DNA of 64,000 nt from Acidithiobacillus thiooxidans ATCC 19377 (GTDB taxonomy: Bacteria; Pseudomonadota; Gammaproteobacteria; Acidithiobacillales; Acidithiobacillaceae), in contig NZ_CP045571.1 in NCBI RefSeq assembly GCF_009662475.1, forward strand, positions 1 through 64,000, in the 5' to 3' direction. The position numbers and the translations under genes are program-made. The notes under the pieces were generated by a model. That model was not told the DNA's origin and made no database searches. It saw only the letters and a list, made by a program, of their open reading frames with translations. Numbering within the stretch: the first letter of the stretch is position 1; every line of letters starts with the position of its first letter. Below are positions 1 through 11,958 of this stretch, piece by piece.

Positions 1-7
1 GTTACGT

Positions 8-1366
8 ATGAGCCGTGATTCAAACTTATCCGCGCTGCACAACGGAGATGCCCTTTGGGAAGCGCTCTGCATACAGCTGCAGGAACAGACAACACCTCAG
101 CAGTTCAATACCTGGCTTCGCCCTTTGCGTGGCGAGCTGCATGGTAACGAATTTCATCTGTTTGCCCCCAACCCTTTTGTCATGCAGTGGGTCAGGGAAC
201 GGCTGATGGATTTGCTGGAAGCGGTTCTCGCCGAGCTGGCTCCAGGAATGCTGCTCCGCTTCAATCTGGATACGACAGCGGCGGCTCCTGCACCGGAGCC
301 CCAAAGCAGCGCTGCGCCCAGCCCGGTCAGTACAGATCCGCGTAACGGCAATCGCCTCAATCCCGGCTTTTCCTTTCAATCCTACGTTGAGGGCAAGTCC
401 AACCAGCTCGCCGTAGCAGCAGCGCGACAAGTTTCCGAGCATCCGGGTAAATCCTACAATCCCCTGTACATATATGGGGGAGTCGGTCTGGGTAAAACCC
501 ATCTCATGCAAGCCGTTGGCAATGCCATCCTCCAGCGCAACGCCGACGCCAAGGTGCTTTATGTCAGCGCCGAAGGTTTCATCATGGATATGGTGCGTTC
601 TCTGCAACATAACACCATCAACGATTTCAAGCAGCGTTATCGCAAACTCGATGCCCTACTTATTGATGATATTCAGTTTTTTGCTGGCAAGGATCGCACC
701 CAGGAAGAATTTTTTCATACCTTCAACGCCCTGTTTGATGGTGGCCGACAAATCATCATTACCTGTGATCGCTACCCCAAGGAAGTCGAACATCTCGAAG
801 AAAGACTCCAGTCGCGTTTCGGTTGGGGTCTCACCGTCGCCATTCAGCCTCATGATCTGGAAACCCGTATGGCGATTGTTCTATGCAAGGCTGAAGAAAT
901 TGGCATAGAACTGCCCGAAGAAGTAGCTTTTTTCATTGCCGAAAAAATCCGCTCCCATGTTCGTGAACTGGAAGGGGCGTTAAGGCGGGTCGTCGCCCAC
1001 GTTAACTTTACCCATAAGCCGTACAATCTGGATACTGCCCGGGAAGCCCTGCGGGATCTCATTGACGTCCAGAAACGCATGGTCAGCCTGGAAAATATCC
1101 AGAAAGTCGTTGCCGAATATTTTCATATACGTGGCTCTGACATGCAGTCCAAGCGGCGGAGTCGTAATATTGCCCGCCCCCGCCAAGTCGCCATGTCGCT
1201 CACCAAGGAACTCACCAATCACAGCCTGCCGGAAATCGGTGAGGCCTTTGGTGGTCGCGATCACACCACCGTACTGCATGCCTGCCGACAAATTGAAAAA
1301 CTTCGTCAGGAAGACTCTCAAATCAATGAAGATTATAACAATTTACTGCGGATACTCGGCGCATGA
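8..1366 (+). CDS. dnaA: Chromosomal replication initiator DnaA
   Basis: AAA+ ATPase that binds DnaA boxes and opens the origin. The 452 residues show all four family domains. There is an N-terminal helicase-loading domain (about 1-85), then an Ala/Pro-rich linker (about 90-115). The AAA+ core has Walker A GGVGLGKTHL near 157 and Walker B LLIDDIQFF near 218. The C-terminal DNA-binding domain carries the signature GGRDHTTVLHACRQI. Length is normal. The ATG at 8 is the only sensible start, but only seven bases precede it, so its promoter and ribosome site lie outside the window. It is followed by an origin-like spacer and dnaN, the classical order. Confidence 0.98.
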   Translation: MSRDSNLSALHNGDALWEALCIQLQEQTTPQQFNTWLRPLRGELHGNEFHLFAPNPFVMQWVRERLMDLLEAVLAELAPGMLLRFNLDTTAAAPAPEPQSSAAPSPVSTDPRNGNRLNPGFSFQSYVEGKSNQLAVAAARQVSEHPGKSYNPLYIYGGVGLGKTHLMQAVGNAILQRNADAKVLYVSAEGFIMDMVRSLQHNTINDFKQRYRKLDALLIDDIQFFAGKDRTQEEFFHTFNALFDGGRQIIITCDRYPKEVEHLEERLQSRFGWGLTVAIQPHDLETRMAIVLCKAEEIGIELPEEVAFFIAEKIRSHVRELEGALRRVVAHVNFTHKPYNLDTAREALRDLIDVQKRMVSLENIQKVVAEYFHIRGSDMQSKRRSRNIARPRQVAMSLTKELTNHSLPEIGEAFGGRDHTTVLHACRQIEKLRQEDSQINEDYNNLLRILGA

Positions 1367-1463
1367 CCGGATTAGGGAACAAGCTGTGGAAAAGCCCATG
1401 GAAAAGTACGGTGCTGAGCATGTATGAAAACTACCGCTCATTTTTATCCCCGATCATACCTGC

Positions 1464-1472
1464 TTATCCACA
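1464..1472 (+). promoter_or_regulatory. Perfect DnaA box
   Basis: TTATCCACA matches the high-affinity DnaA box exactly. It lies between dnaA and dnaN and is flanked by two poorer boxes at 1385-1393 (minus orientation) and 1530-1538. Confidence 0.75.
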
Positions 1473-1580
1473 GCTTGCCGGCGCTTTGTCTAATGCAATA
1501 AAAATATGCCAAACAAGGGCTTATATCGGTTTCCCACAGGCCTTCAGGCCCTTAATAATAATAGTAGTTAAAAAGAAGAA

Positions 1581-1586
1581 TATAAT
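1581..1586 (+). promoter_or_regulatory. Probable -10 element for dnaN
   Basis: A perfect TATAAT lies 33 bases before the dnaN start. The -35 position (about 1558-1563, ATAATA) is poor. The hexamer sits inside the AT-rich tract, so chance occurrence is possible. Confidence 0.4.
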
Positions 1587-1619
1587 TTATTTAGTTAACA
1601 CCATAAGGAGCATTTCCTG

Positions 1620-2717
1620 ATGAAACTCACCATGGATCGTGAAGATATACTGCCCATTTTGGCGAATATGGCGAATATTGCCGATCGCAGACCCATCCAA
1701 CCCATTCTTGCCCATGTGCTGATCGAAGCTGCCGGACAACATTGCCGTTTCATCGCCACAGATCAGGAAGTACAGCTCAGTGTGGACAAGGATCATCCGG
1801 TAGATACTCCCGGAAGCTGCGCGGTTCCTGCCCGTAAACTTTATGATATTTGCCGGGCCTTACCCGAACACACCCCTCTGGAGTTTCACAAGGATGGCGA
1901 AAAACTGTTACTGAAAGCAGTTAAAAGCCGCTTTACCCTGCATGTACTCCCCGCTGAACAATTTCCTTATCTCAATATTCACAGCAGTCGCTGCCAGGGT
2001 GATTGCGAAGCCACTTTATTTCGGGAAGCACTGGCAGTAACCGCCAACACCATGGCGCAAAATGACGCCCGCATCTTTCTGAATGGGGTGCTTCTCGAAG
2101 TACAAGGTCAGGAAATGCGCCTGGTAGCCACCGATGGTCATCGCCTTTCCATGATGACTTTGCCATTTGCCAATAGTCTGGAAGAAAAAAGTTTCCAGTG
2201 CATTCTTCCCCGCAAGGCCGTCATGGAATTACTGCGCATTGTCAACGGTGGAAATATTCATCTCTCGCTTTCTGATACCAGTTTTGTACTGGATGATGGT
2301 GATCAACAATTTGCCTGTAAACTGATTGATGCCAAGTATCCTGATTATCGGCGGGTTATTCCTCAGGGACATCCTTTTTCCGCAATGCTTGATCGCCAAA
2401 ACTTCAAATGCGCCCTGCAACAAAGTGAAGTACTGGTCAGTGATCGTAATCCCACCACCCAGGTCCATCTGGGCAAAAATCTGATGACCTTGAGCAGTCG
2501 TAACGAAGAACAGGAAGAAGGAGAAATCGAACTTTCTATAGAATATCAAAATGATGAAATGAACATTGCCTTCAACAGTCGCTATCTCACCGATAGCATC
2601 CAGATTTTTTCTCAGGAAAATATTCGCATGCGCATCAAGGACGGCAACAGTGCAGCCGTTTTCACACCGCCGGACTCAGATAATCCGGTTTACATTTTGA
2701 TGCCGGTGCGGCTCTGA
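1620..2717 (+). CDS. dnaN: DNA polymerase III beta sliding clamp
   Basis: Ring-shaped processivity clamp that holds DNA polymerase III on DNA. The 365 residues match the usual length and the three repeated clamp domains. Recognisable stretches are RPIQPILAHVL near the N-terminus, LVATDGHRLSMM in the middle and the C-terminal end YILMPVRL, which forms part of the partner-binding pocket. A good ribosome site (AAGGAG, 1604-1609) precedes the ATG. It is followed 24 bases later by recF, so co-transcription with recF and gyrB is likely. Confidence 0.98.
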   Translation: MKLTMDREDILPILANMANIADRRPIQPILAHVLIEAAGQHCRFIATDQEVQLSVDKDHPVDTPGSCAVPARKLYDICRALPEHTPLEFHKDGEKLLLKAVKSRFTLHVLPAEQFPYLNIHSSRCQGDCEATLFREALAVTANTMAQNDARIFLNGVLLEVQGQEMRLVATDGHRLSMMTLPFANSLEEKSFQCILPRKAVMELLRIVNGGNIHLSLSDTSFVLDDGDQQFACKLIDAKYPDYRRVIPQGHPFSAMLDRQNFKCALQQSEVLVSDRNPTTQVHLGKNLMTLSSRNEEQEEGEIELSIEYQNDEMNIAFNSRYLTDSIQIFSQENIRMRIKDGNSAAVFTPPDSDNPVYILMPVRL

Positions 2718-2741
2718 TCCAGTCCTGAAAATCCCTGCCTG

Positions 2742-6194
<3,453 letters not shown>

Positions 6195-6196
<2 letters not shown>

Positions 6197-6210
6197 CCGG
6201 TAAACCGGCT
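6195..6210. terminator. Small palindrome between convergent genes
   Basis: AGCCGGTAAACCGGCT forms a 6-bp GC-rich stem with a 4-base loop exactly between the ends of gyrB and the convergent phosphoesterase gene. It overlaps the gyrB stop. There is no T-run, so intrinsic termination is only a possibility. Confidence 0.35.
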
Positions 6211-7002
6211 TCAGGCGGCGACGTCCTGATCAAAACGCAATGTGATGGGCCAGTGGATAATTTCCATCCGGCCATCCATGTGTTCTACCAGCGCCGTACA
6301 GCTTTCCACCCAATCGCCATCATTATAGTAAAGTATGCCTTCAATGCTTTTTTGTTCAGCATGATGAATATGACCACAAATAACCCCGGCATAACCCCGG
6401 CGGGCGGTTTCTTCGGCAAGCAGATGTTCGTAGTCGTTGATAAATTGCACGGCCTTTTTGACCCGGTACTTGATGTAGGCACTCAGGGACCAGTGCCGGC
6501 GCAGACCCAGACGACGGAAGACGGACTGCAGCAGGCGATTGAGCCAGAGCAACAGGATATAACCATGATCACCGAGATGAATCAGCCAGGTAGCATAACG
6601 CATGGCCGCATCAAATTGATCCCCATGAATCACCCAGAGTTTTTTTCCATCGGCGGTTTCATGAACGGTCTCACTGAGAATGGCAATATCGCCCAGGGAA
6701 ATGCTCTCATCATCCTGACCCTGAACATAATCAGAGAGCAGCTCATAGACGGGGTCATGATTTCCGCGAATATAGCGGACCACGACACCCGAACGCGCCA
6801 GACGCAGGATTTTCTGGACGACAGTATTGTGGCTGCGCGGCCAGTACCAGCGTATTTTGAGTCGCCATAAATCAATGATGTCGCCGACCAGATATAATTG
6901 CTGGCAGGAATTGTGGCGCAGGAAGTCGAGCAGACTTTCTGCCTGACAGCCTCGGGTCCCGAGGTGGACATCGGACAGGAAAATACTGCGGTAATGAGGC
7001 AT
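6211..7002 (-). CDS. LpxH-like metallophosphoesterase
   Basis: Calcineurin-type metallophosphoesterase of the UDP-2,3-diacylglucosamine hydrolase group (COG2908). The full two-metal motif set is visible: SDVHLGTRG near the N-terminus, GDIIDLW, RGNHDPVYE, HGDQFD and GHIHHAE. Related proteins cleave the pyrophosphate of UDP-diacylglucosamine in lipid A synthesis, but this subfamily also has members of unknown substrate. The start at 7002 is preferred because AGGA stands 7 bases upstream; an in-frame ATG at 7026 would add 8 residues. It is convergent with gyrB and stands alone. Confidence 0.8.
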   Translation of the reverse strand: MPHYRSIFLSDVHLGTRGCQAESLLDFLRHNSCQQLYLVGDIIDLWRLKIRWYWPRSHNTVVQKILRLARSGVVVRYIRGNHDPVYELLSDYVQGQDDESISLGDIAILSETVHETADGKKLWVIHGDQFDAAMRYATWLIHLGDHGYILLLWLNRLLQSVFRRLGLRRHWSLSAYIKYRVKKAVQFINDYEHLLAEETARRGYAGVICGHIHHAEQKSIEGILYYNDGDWVESCTALVEHMDGRMEIIHWPITLRFDQDVAA

Positions 7003-7106
7003 AGTTTCGTCCTGAAAACGTGACATACGTCTATAATGCCAGCAAAATGTGACAGTTTGATGAAAGTGGATGGCGTGTATGCCTCTGCGCGAATGGGGAG
7101 ATACGG

Positions 7107-10100
7107 GTGCTGAATTTGGTTGGTTTTGAATATAAAGAACTTTTTACAGATGAGGGCATTGCGCGTCTGGATCAGGAATTTCTCGACAGTCTGAACAAAG
7201 CGGATAGTTCACTCGCCGAAGCCCTGCATGATTACCGGGCTCAGGGTTTGCTTCCGGCGAGCAAGGCACAAAGCGAATTTCTGCTGCGCCTGGCTCCCCA
7301 TGTGGAACAGTTTATTACCCGCTTATTCGCCCTGGAAAAAGAAGTCTCTGAATTACATACACAAACCCGCAGTCATGATGTGGTCATGGAATTCAAAAAG
7401 CATTTTGTGCTGCGTCGCGCCCGGCGTTATCGCGGAGAATTTCCGGAGACTTTTGCGGATTTGGATCAATGGCTGGATAGCCAGATACGCCAACGCGCCT
7501 GGCCCGATACGGATCGTGAGTGGGCGATTTCCCGGCTTGGTGAAGATTGGCTCAAGGATGAAAATACCCATGCTGAGGAGATTCAGCGCCTGACCCAATG
7601 GTGTGCCCTGATTCTTCAGGACCCACAGGCAGCTCTGGCGGTTACGGGGTGGTCGAGCTTCCGTTTGCCCCAGCGCGTAGATCATGAGGCCCTCGTGCCA
7701 CTCAAAAAGCTCGATCAGGTGCCCGGTACGCCATTTGTAGCGCCCGACGGTACCCTGCGTCGCCGCGACAGCTTTCATCTGACGGATTTGCGCATGGACC
7801 CGCGCAGCGTGCAGAGTGAAGTCCATTATTGTCTGTATTGTCATGATCATGATGGCGATTTTTGCTCCAGGGGATTCCCCGAGAAAAAAGGGGTGCCGGA
7901 ACTGGGCCTGAAGGTTGATCCTCTGGGCGTGACCCTGACGGGCTGTCCCCTCGAAGAAAAAATTTCGGAAATGCAGATTCTCAAACGGGACGGACTGAAT
8001 CTGGCGGCATTGGCCATGGCCATGGTCGATAATCCCATGGTTCCCGCTACCGGCCATCGCATCTGCAATGACTGCATGAAAGCCTGTGTGTACCAGAAGC
8101 AGGACCCGGTCAACATTCCGCAGGTTGAAACCCGCATTTTGACGGATGTCCTCAACCTTCCCTGGGGGATTGAGCTGTATGATTTGCTGACCCGCTGGAA
8201 TCCCTTGCGCGCCGTGCAATTTGCGGCACAACCGTATAATGGGCGCAAGGTGCTGGTGGCAGGCATGGGGCCGGCGGGGTTCACTATGGCCCAACATCTG
8301 CTGCAGGAAGGTTGTGCGGTAGTGGGTATTGATGGACTGAAAATCGAACCGCTGCCGGAAACCTGGTTGACCGCGCCGATTCGTGACTGGAGCACCTTGC
8401 AGGAAGACCTGGACGAGCGGATTCTGCTGGGTTTTGGCGGGGTGGCGGAATATGGTATCACCGTGCGTTGGGACAAGAACTTTCTCAAACTCATTTATCT
8501 GACTTTAGCCCGGCGTCCTGGGTTTCAGATTTTCGGGGGCGTGCGTTTGGGTGGCACCATCACCCTGGAAGATGCCTGGTCTCTGGGGTTTGATCATGTC
8601 TGTATTGCCACGGGTGCGGGTTTGCCCAGAGTGGTTCCTATGGGCGAAAGTCTGGCGCGGGGCATGCGTCAGGCCAGTGATTTCCTCATGGCCCTGCAGC
8701 TGACTGGTGCCGGGAAAAAGAGCAGTCTCGCCAATTTGCAGGTACGCTTGCCCGCAGTGGTCATTGGTGGTGGTCTCACAGCGGTGGATACTGCCACCGA
8801 AGTGCAGGCCTATTACATTCGTCAGGTTGAAAAAGTCCTTGAGCGTTATGAGCAGATGTCCCAGCGCGGCGGGGAGGAAAAAATGCGTGCCGGACTTTCT
8901 GCCGAAGACACGGAAATTCTCGAAGAATTTCTTGCCCACGGGCGCGCCGTTCGCCAGGAAAGGAAACGCGCGCAGGAAAGCGGAGAATCCCCGAATTTTG
9001 TCCCCCTGATTCAATCCTGGGGCGGGGTCACGCTGGCTTATCGCAAGGGTATGCGGCAATCCCCGGCTTATACGCGCAACCATGAAGAATTGATCAAGGC
9101 CATGGAAGAAGGCCTGTATTACGCAGAGGGTCTGGATCCTCTGCGTGCCGAACTGGATACCTATGGACACATCTCCCACATGGTATTCCGGCAGATGCGT
9201 GAAGCAGAAGGTCGTTGGCTGAGCAGTGACCAGGAGTTGCGTTTACCAGCTCGTGCGGTGTTTATTGCGGCGGGAACCGTACCGAATACCATTTATGAAA
9301 GAGAGTATCCCGGTACCCTGCTGCTGGATGGGGATCATTTTCAGACCCATGTGGCCCACGGCAAGAGTGCTCTTCAGGCTGTGCAGGTGGCTGAACACTG
9401 CAAGGCACCCGAAGCCGGCCCGTTTACTTCCTATACAGATGAGCAGGCGCATCGTGTCAGTTTCATTGGTGATACCCATCCGGTGTTTCATGGCAGCGTG
9501 GTCAAAGCTATTGCCTCGGCAAAAGCCAGTTATCCGCAGGTCATGCACAGTCTTAGCGCTCTCGCTCCGGTAGCCCAACATAAGCTGCCGGACTTTCAGG
9601 AAAGCTTGCGGGATTTGCTGACCATGCGGGTCCTGCGCGTGGATCGCAGTAATCCGGCGGTAACCGAAATGTGGATTAAAGCCCCTCTGGCCGCCCGCAA
9701 TTTCCGGCCGGGCCAGTTTTTCCGGCTGCAGACTTTTGAAAGCCATAGCCCGGTTGTGAATAATACCCGCTTGCAGATTCCGGTTCTGACCGTCAGTGGT
9801 GCTGGCGTTGAAGAGGATGCGGTGCGTCTGATGGTACTGCAATGGGGAACCGGGCCGCGTCTGGTAGGGAGCCTGGAACCCGGTGATCCCTTGATATTAA
9901 TGGGTCCCACTGGAGCACCGACGGATATTCCCCAGAATAAAACCATTCTGGTGGTGGCAGGACGCTGGGGCGCTGCGGTCATGCTGGATATCGGTCCCGC
10001 GCTCCGCGCTGCGGGTAATCGGGTCCTGTATGTCGCCGCTTTGGGTAAAGCCAGCGAACTGGATAATCAGGCGGAACTGGAAGAAGCGGCGGATCAGATT

Positions 10101-10595
10101 ATCTGGTGCACGGGGAGTGGTCCGCTGATTGCAACCCATCGTCCTCAGGACTTGAGTGTCGAAGCCAGTGATATGGTGGAGTTGTTACGTGCTTACGGAG
10201 CCGCCGAACTTCCCGGTCAGAGTAAGGTGCCGGGGGCGGTAGCCTTGGATCAGGTGGATCGCTTGATGGTCATGGGCTCTACTGGATTATTAAAAGGCTT
10301 TCAGCAGGCCCTGAAAGGATCTCTCAGTGCTTATTTCCGCAGTGATCTGGAAGCGGTAGCCACAGTAGGTAGCCCGATGCAGTGTATGCTCAAAGGCGTC
10401 TGCGCCCAATGTTTGCAGTGGCAGATTGATCCGGAAACCGGCAAACGGACCAAAGCGGTATTTTCCTGCGCCGGCCAGGACCAGCCCCTGGCATGGGTGG
10501 ATCTGGATAATCTGACCGCACGCCAGAGCCAGAATCGCTTGCTGGAAAGGATATCCAGTCAGTGGCTGGATCATTTACGCGCTGAGAGTAATTAG
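7107..10595 (+). CDS. Large FAD/NAD(P) and iron-sulfur oxidoreductase (GltD-like plus PyrK-like fusion)
   Basis: A 1162-residue multidomain redox protein. After an unassigned N-terminal region (about 1-230) comes a cysteine-rich stretch (YCLYCHDHDGDFC, TGCPLEE, ICNDCMKACVY) like the Fe-S region of glutamate synthase small chains. An FAD fold follows (VLVAGMGPAGF, near 378), then an NAD(P) fold (VVIGGGLTAVDTATE, near 550). From about 835 a ferredoxin-reductase-like domain begins (NFRPGQFFRLQ). It ends in a PyrK-type 2Fe-2S motif (CMLKGVCAQC plus a later Cys, near 1092). The start is GTG at 7107 behind GGGGAG. Substrate is unknown; electron bifurcation or transfer between NAD(P)H and ferredoxin is inference. 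Confidence 0.75.
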   Translation: MLNLVGFEYKELFTDEGIARLDQEFLDSLNKADSSLAEALHDYRAQGLLPASKAQSEFLLRLAPHVEQFITRLFALEKEVSELHTQTRSHDVVMEFKKHFVLRRARRYRGEFPETFADLDQWLDSQIRQRAWPDTDREWAISRLGEDWLKDENTHAEEIQRLTQWCALILQDPQAALAVTGWSSFRLPQRVDHEALVPLKKLDQVPGTPFVAPDGTLRRRDSFHLTDLRMDPRSVQSEVHYCLYCHDHDGDFCSRGFPEKKGVPELGLKVDPLGVTLTGCPLEEKISEMQILKRDGLNLAALAMAMVDNPMVPATGHRICNDCMKACVYQKQDPVNIPQVETRILTDVLNLPWGIELYDLLTRWNPLRAVQFAAQPYNGRKVLVAGMGPAGFTMAQHLLQEGCAVVGIDGLKIEPLPETWLTAPIRDWSTLQEDLDERILLGFGGVAEYGITVRWDKNFLKLIYLTLARRPGFQIFGGVRLGGTITLEDAWSLGFDHVCIATGAGLPRVVPMGESLARGMRQASDFLMALQLTGAGKKSSLANLQVRLPAVVIGGGLTAVDTATEVQAYYIRQVEKVLERYEQMSQRGGEEKMRAGLSAEDTEILEEFLAHGRAVRQERKRAQESGESPNFVPLIQSWGGVTLAYRKGMRQSPAYTRNHEELIKAMEEGLYYAEGLDPLRAELDTYGHISHMVFRQMREAEGRWLSSDQELRLPARAVFIAAGTVPNTIYEREYPGTLLLDGDHFQTHVAHGKSALQAVQVAEHCKAPEAGPFTSYTDEQAHRVSFIGDTHPVFHGSVVKAIASAKASYPQVMHSLSALAPVAQHKLPDFQESLRDLLTMRVLRVDRSNPAVTEMWIKAPLAARNFRPGQFFRLQTFESHSPVVNNTRLQIPVLTVSGAGVEEDAVRLMVLQWGTGPRLVGSLEPGDPLILMGPTGAPTDIPQNKTILVVAGRWGAAVMLDIGPALRAAGNRVLYVAALGKASELDNQAELEEAADQIIWCTGSGPLIATHRPQDLSVEASDMVELLRAYGAAELPGQSKVPGAVALDQVDRLMVMGSTGLLKGFQQALKGSLSAYFRSDLEAVATVGSPMQCMLKGVCAQCLQWQIDPETGKRTKAVFSCAGQDQPLAWVDLDNLTARQSQNRLLERISSQWLDHLRAESN

Positions 10596-10794
10596 CCTAA
10601 AAACGGCAGTTGCCATGGGTGCTTTTTGCTCCATTGTTCCTTGCCTGTTGTTCTAGGGCTCATCCTGCTGTCAGGAGAGAACTCGCCCTGCGGGCTCAAA
10701 CAGCTCTCCTGACGGGCGCAGGATTTCACCAAGAACAACAACGGCTCGAAACAAAAGTCGCTGCAAAGCACCCACAGCAACTGCCATTTTTAGG
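10596..10794. repeat. 199-bp palindromic MITE-like element
   Basis: Two imperfect inverted arms of about 85 bases face each other. The outer ends are CCTAAAAACGGCAGTTGC (10596-10613) and, on the minus strand from 10794, CCTAAAAATGGCAGTTGC. Inner matching blocks are TTGTTGTTCT, ATCCTGC and GTCAGGAGAG. The element begins directly after the stop codon of the oxidoreductase gene. The flanks ATTAG (left) and ATTAA (right) resemble a short target duplication. It could be a non-autonomous transposon or a strong bidirectional hairpin that ends the convergent transcripts. It contains no plausible gene. Confidence 0.65.
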
Positions 10795-10854
10795 ATTAAA
10801 GCTAATAAAACCCGAAAGCAGCAGTTGGCCTGGAGAGTGTTTTGCAGCGACTTT
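10754..10854. repeat. Second hairpin formed with a third copy of the arm motif
   Basis: AAAGTCGCTGCAAA (10754-10767), inside the right arm of the palindromic element, is matched perfectly by its inverse TTTGCAGCGACTTT (10841-10854). The segment from about 10818 is a degenerate third copy of the arm (GCAGTTGG, then GTTTTGCAGCGACTTTG), in the same orientation as the left arm. The tract thus holds three copies of one motif in orientations plus, minus, plus. Confidence 0.6.
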
Positions 10855-10876
10855 GCCCCGAGTCTTTGATAAAAAC

Positions 10877-11128
10877 TTAATGCTGATCAGGAAATAGGAT
10901 GTTCAGCTCCAGCACCTCAAAGTCGCCTTTGCGTTCCATACTGACCTTGATGTTGTTTTTATCCACGGGAATATACTTGGCGATAACCGTTAGTAATTCT
11001 TCTTGCAGGGCAGGTAAAAAATCAGGTCCCCCTTCTTCCCTTTCATGGGCAAGAATAAGTTTTAAACGGTCTTTGGCCACATTGGCCGTTTTTTTCCGGG
11101 AACCGAGAATATAATCAAGTATGGACAT
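10877..11128 (-). CDS. minE: Cell division topological specificity factor MinE
   Basis: Drives pole-to-pole oscillation of MinCD so that the division ring forms at mid-cell. The 83 residues align along their length with MinE: SILDYILGSRKKTANVAKDR (MinD-binding and membrane helix), then KYIPVDKNNIKVSME and LELNILFP (dimerisation sheet). The start at 11128 is chosen because GGAGG stands 5 bases upstream; a TTG 12 bases earlier would put the ribosome site inside the gene. Last gene of minCDE, 1 base after the minD stop. Confidence 0.93.
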   Translation of the reverse strand: MSILDYILGSRKKTANVAKDRLKLILAHEREEGGPDFLPALQEELLTVIAKYIPVDKNNIKVSMERKGDFEVLELNILFPDQH

Positions 11129-11129
11129 G

Positions 11130-11939
11130 TCAGCCTCCAAAAAGCTTTTTGAAAAAACCCACTTTCGGAGCCTGAATAAATCGGAGGGGTTTCTCTTCGC
11201 CCAGGAAGCGGGCTACTACATCCTTATAGGCTTCAGCCACATCGGTGTTTCCCATATGCACGGCGGGAATACCCTGGTTGGAAGCCTGCAGCACCACTTC
11301 TGACTCGGGAATGACACCCAGCAGTGGTGTCCTCAATAATTCCTTGACGTCTTCCAGGGAAAGCATTTCACCGTCTTCCACCCGCTTGGCGGAATAACGG
11401 GTCAACAACAAATGTTCCTTGACGGGTTCTTCTCCCTGTTCGGCTCGACGTGAGCGTGCAGCAAGAATCCCCAGAATCCGATCGGAGTCGCGTACTGAAG
11501 AAACTTCCGGGTTGGTGACGACAATCGCCTCATCCGCATGATACAAGGCCATCAGCGCTCCTGATTCAATGCCAGCCGGCGAATCACAGACAATATAATC
11601 AAAGTCTTTGCGCAGTTCGTCCATAACCGTGGTAACCCCTTCAACGGTCAAGGCATCCTTATCGCGGGTTTGTGATGTGGGGAGCACATACAGGTTTTCG
11701 CAGTGTTTGTCTTTGATCAGGGCCTGCTGGAGCTTTGCCTCACCCTGAATGACGTTGATGAGATCGTAAACTACCCGACGCTCGCAACCCATAATGAGAT
11801 CAAGATTGCGTAAACCCACGTCAAAATCTATGACGACCGTTTTATACCCGCGCAGCGCGAGGCCGCTGGCAAAAGCTGCGCTGGTGGTGGTTTTGCCGAC
11901 GCCACCTTTCCCTGAAGTTATGACGATTATTTTGGCCAC
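11130..11939 (-). CDS. minD: Septum site-determining ATPase MinD
   Basis: Membrane-associated ParA-family ATPase that carries MinC to the membrane and is released by MinE. The deviant Walker A motif (GKGGVGKTTTSAAFA) is at the N-terminus. DFDVGLRNLDLIMG and CDSPAGIESGA follow. The C-terminal amphipathic membrane anchor is VGFFKKLFGG. The length of 269 residues is standard. It lies 19 bases after minC and directly before minE. Confidence 0.97.
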   Translation of the reverse strand: MAKIIVITSGKGGVGKTTTSAAFASGLALRGYKTVVIDFDVGLRNLDLIMGCERRVVYDLINVIQGEAKLQQALIKDKHCENLYVLPTSQTRDKDALTVEGVTTVMDELRKDFDYIVCDSPAGIESGALMALYHADEAIVVTNPEVSSVRDSDRILGILAARSRRAEQGEEPVKEHLLLTRYSAKRVEDGEMLSLEDVKELLRTPLLGVIPESEVVLQASNQGIPAVHMGNTDVAEAYKDVVARFLGEEKPLRFIQAPKVGFFKKLFGG

Positions 11940-11958
11940 GTTTTTTTTCTCCGGATCA

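Larger units (their letters stand above)
1367..1619. other. Putative chromosomal origin oriC (dnaA-dnaN spacer)
   Basis: This 253-bp gap holds no gene. It contains a perfect DnaA box TTATCCACA (1464-1472), a reverse-oriented box TGTGGAAAA (1385-1393, fits TTWTNCACA on the minus strand) and a weaker TTTCCCACA (1530-1538). A strongly AT-rich tract runs from about 1551 to 1600 and could unwind. Boxes beside an AT-rich tract between dnaA and dnaN are typical of bacterial origins. Only one box is perfect and no GC-skew was computed, so the assignment is probable rather than proven. Confidence 0.6.
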
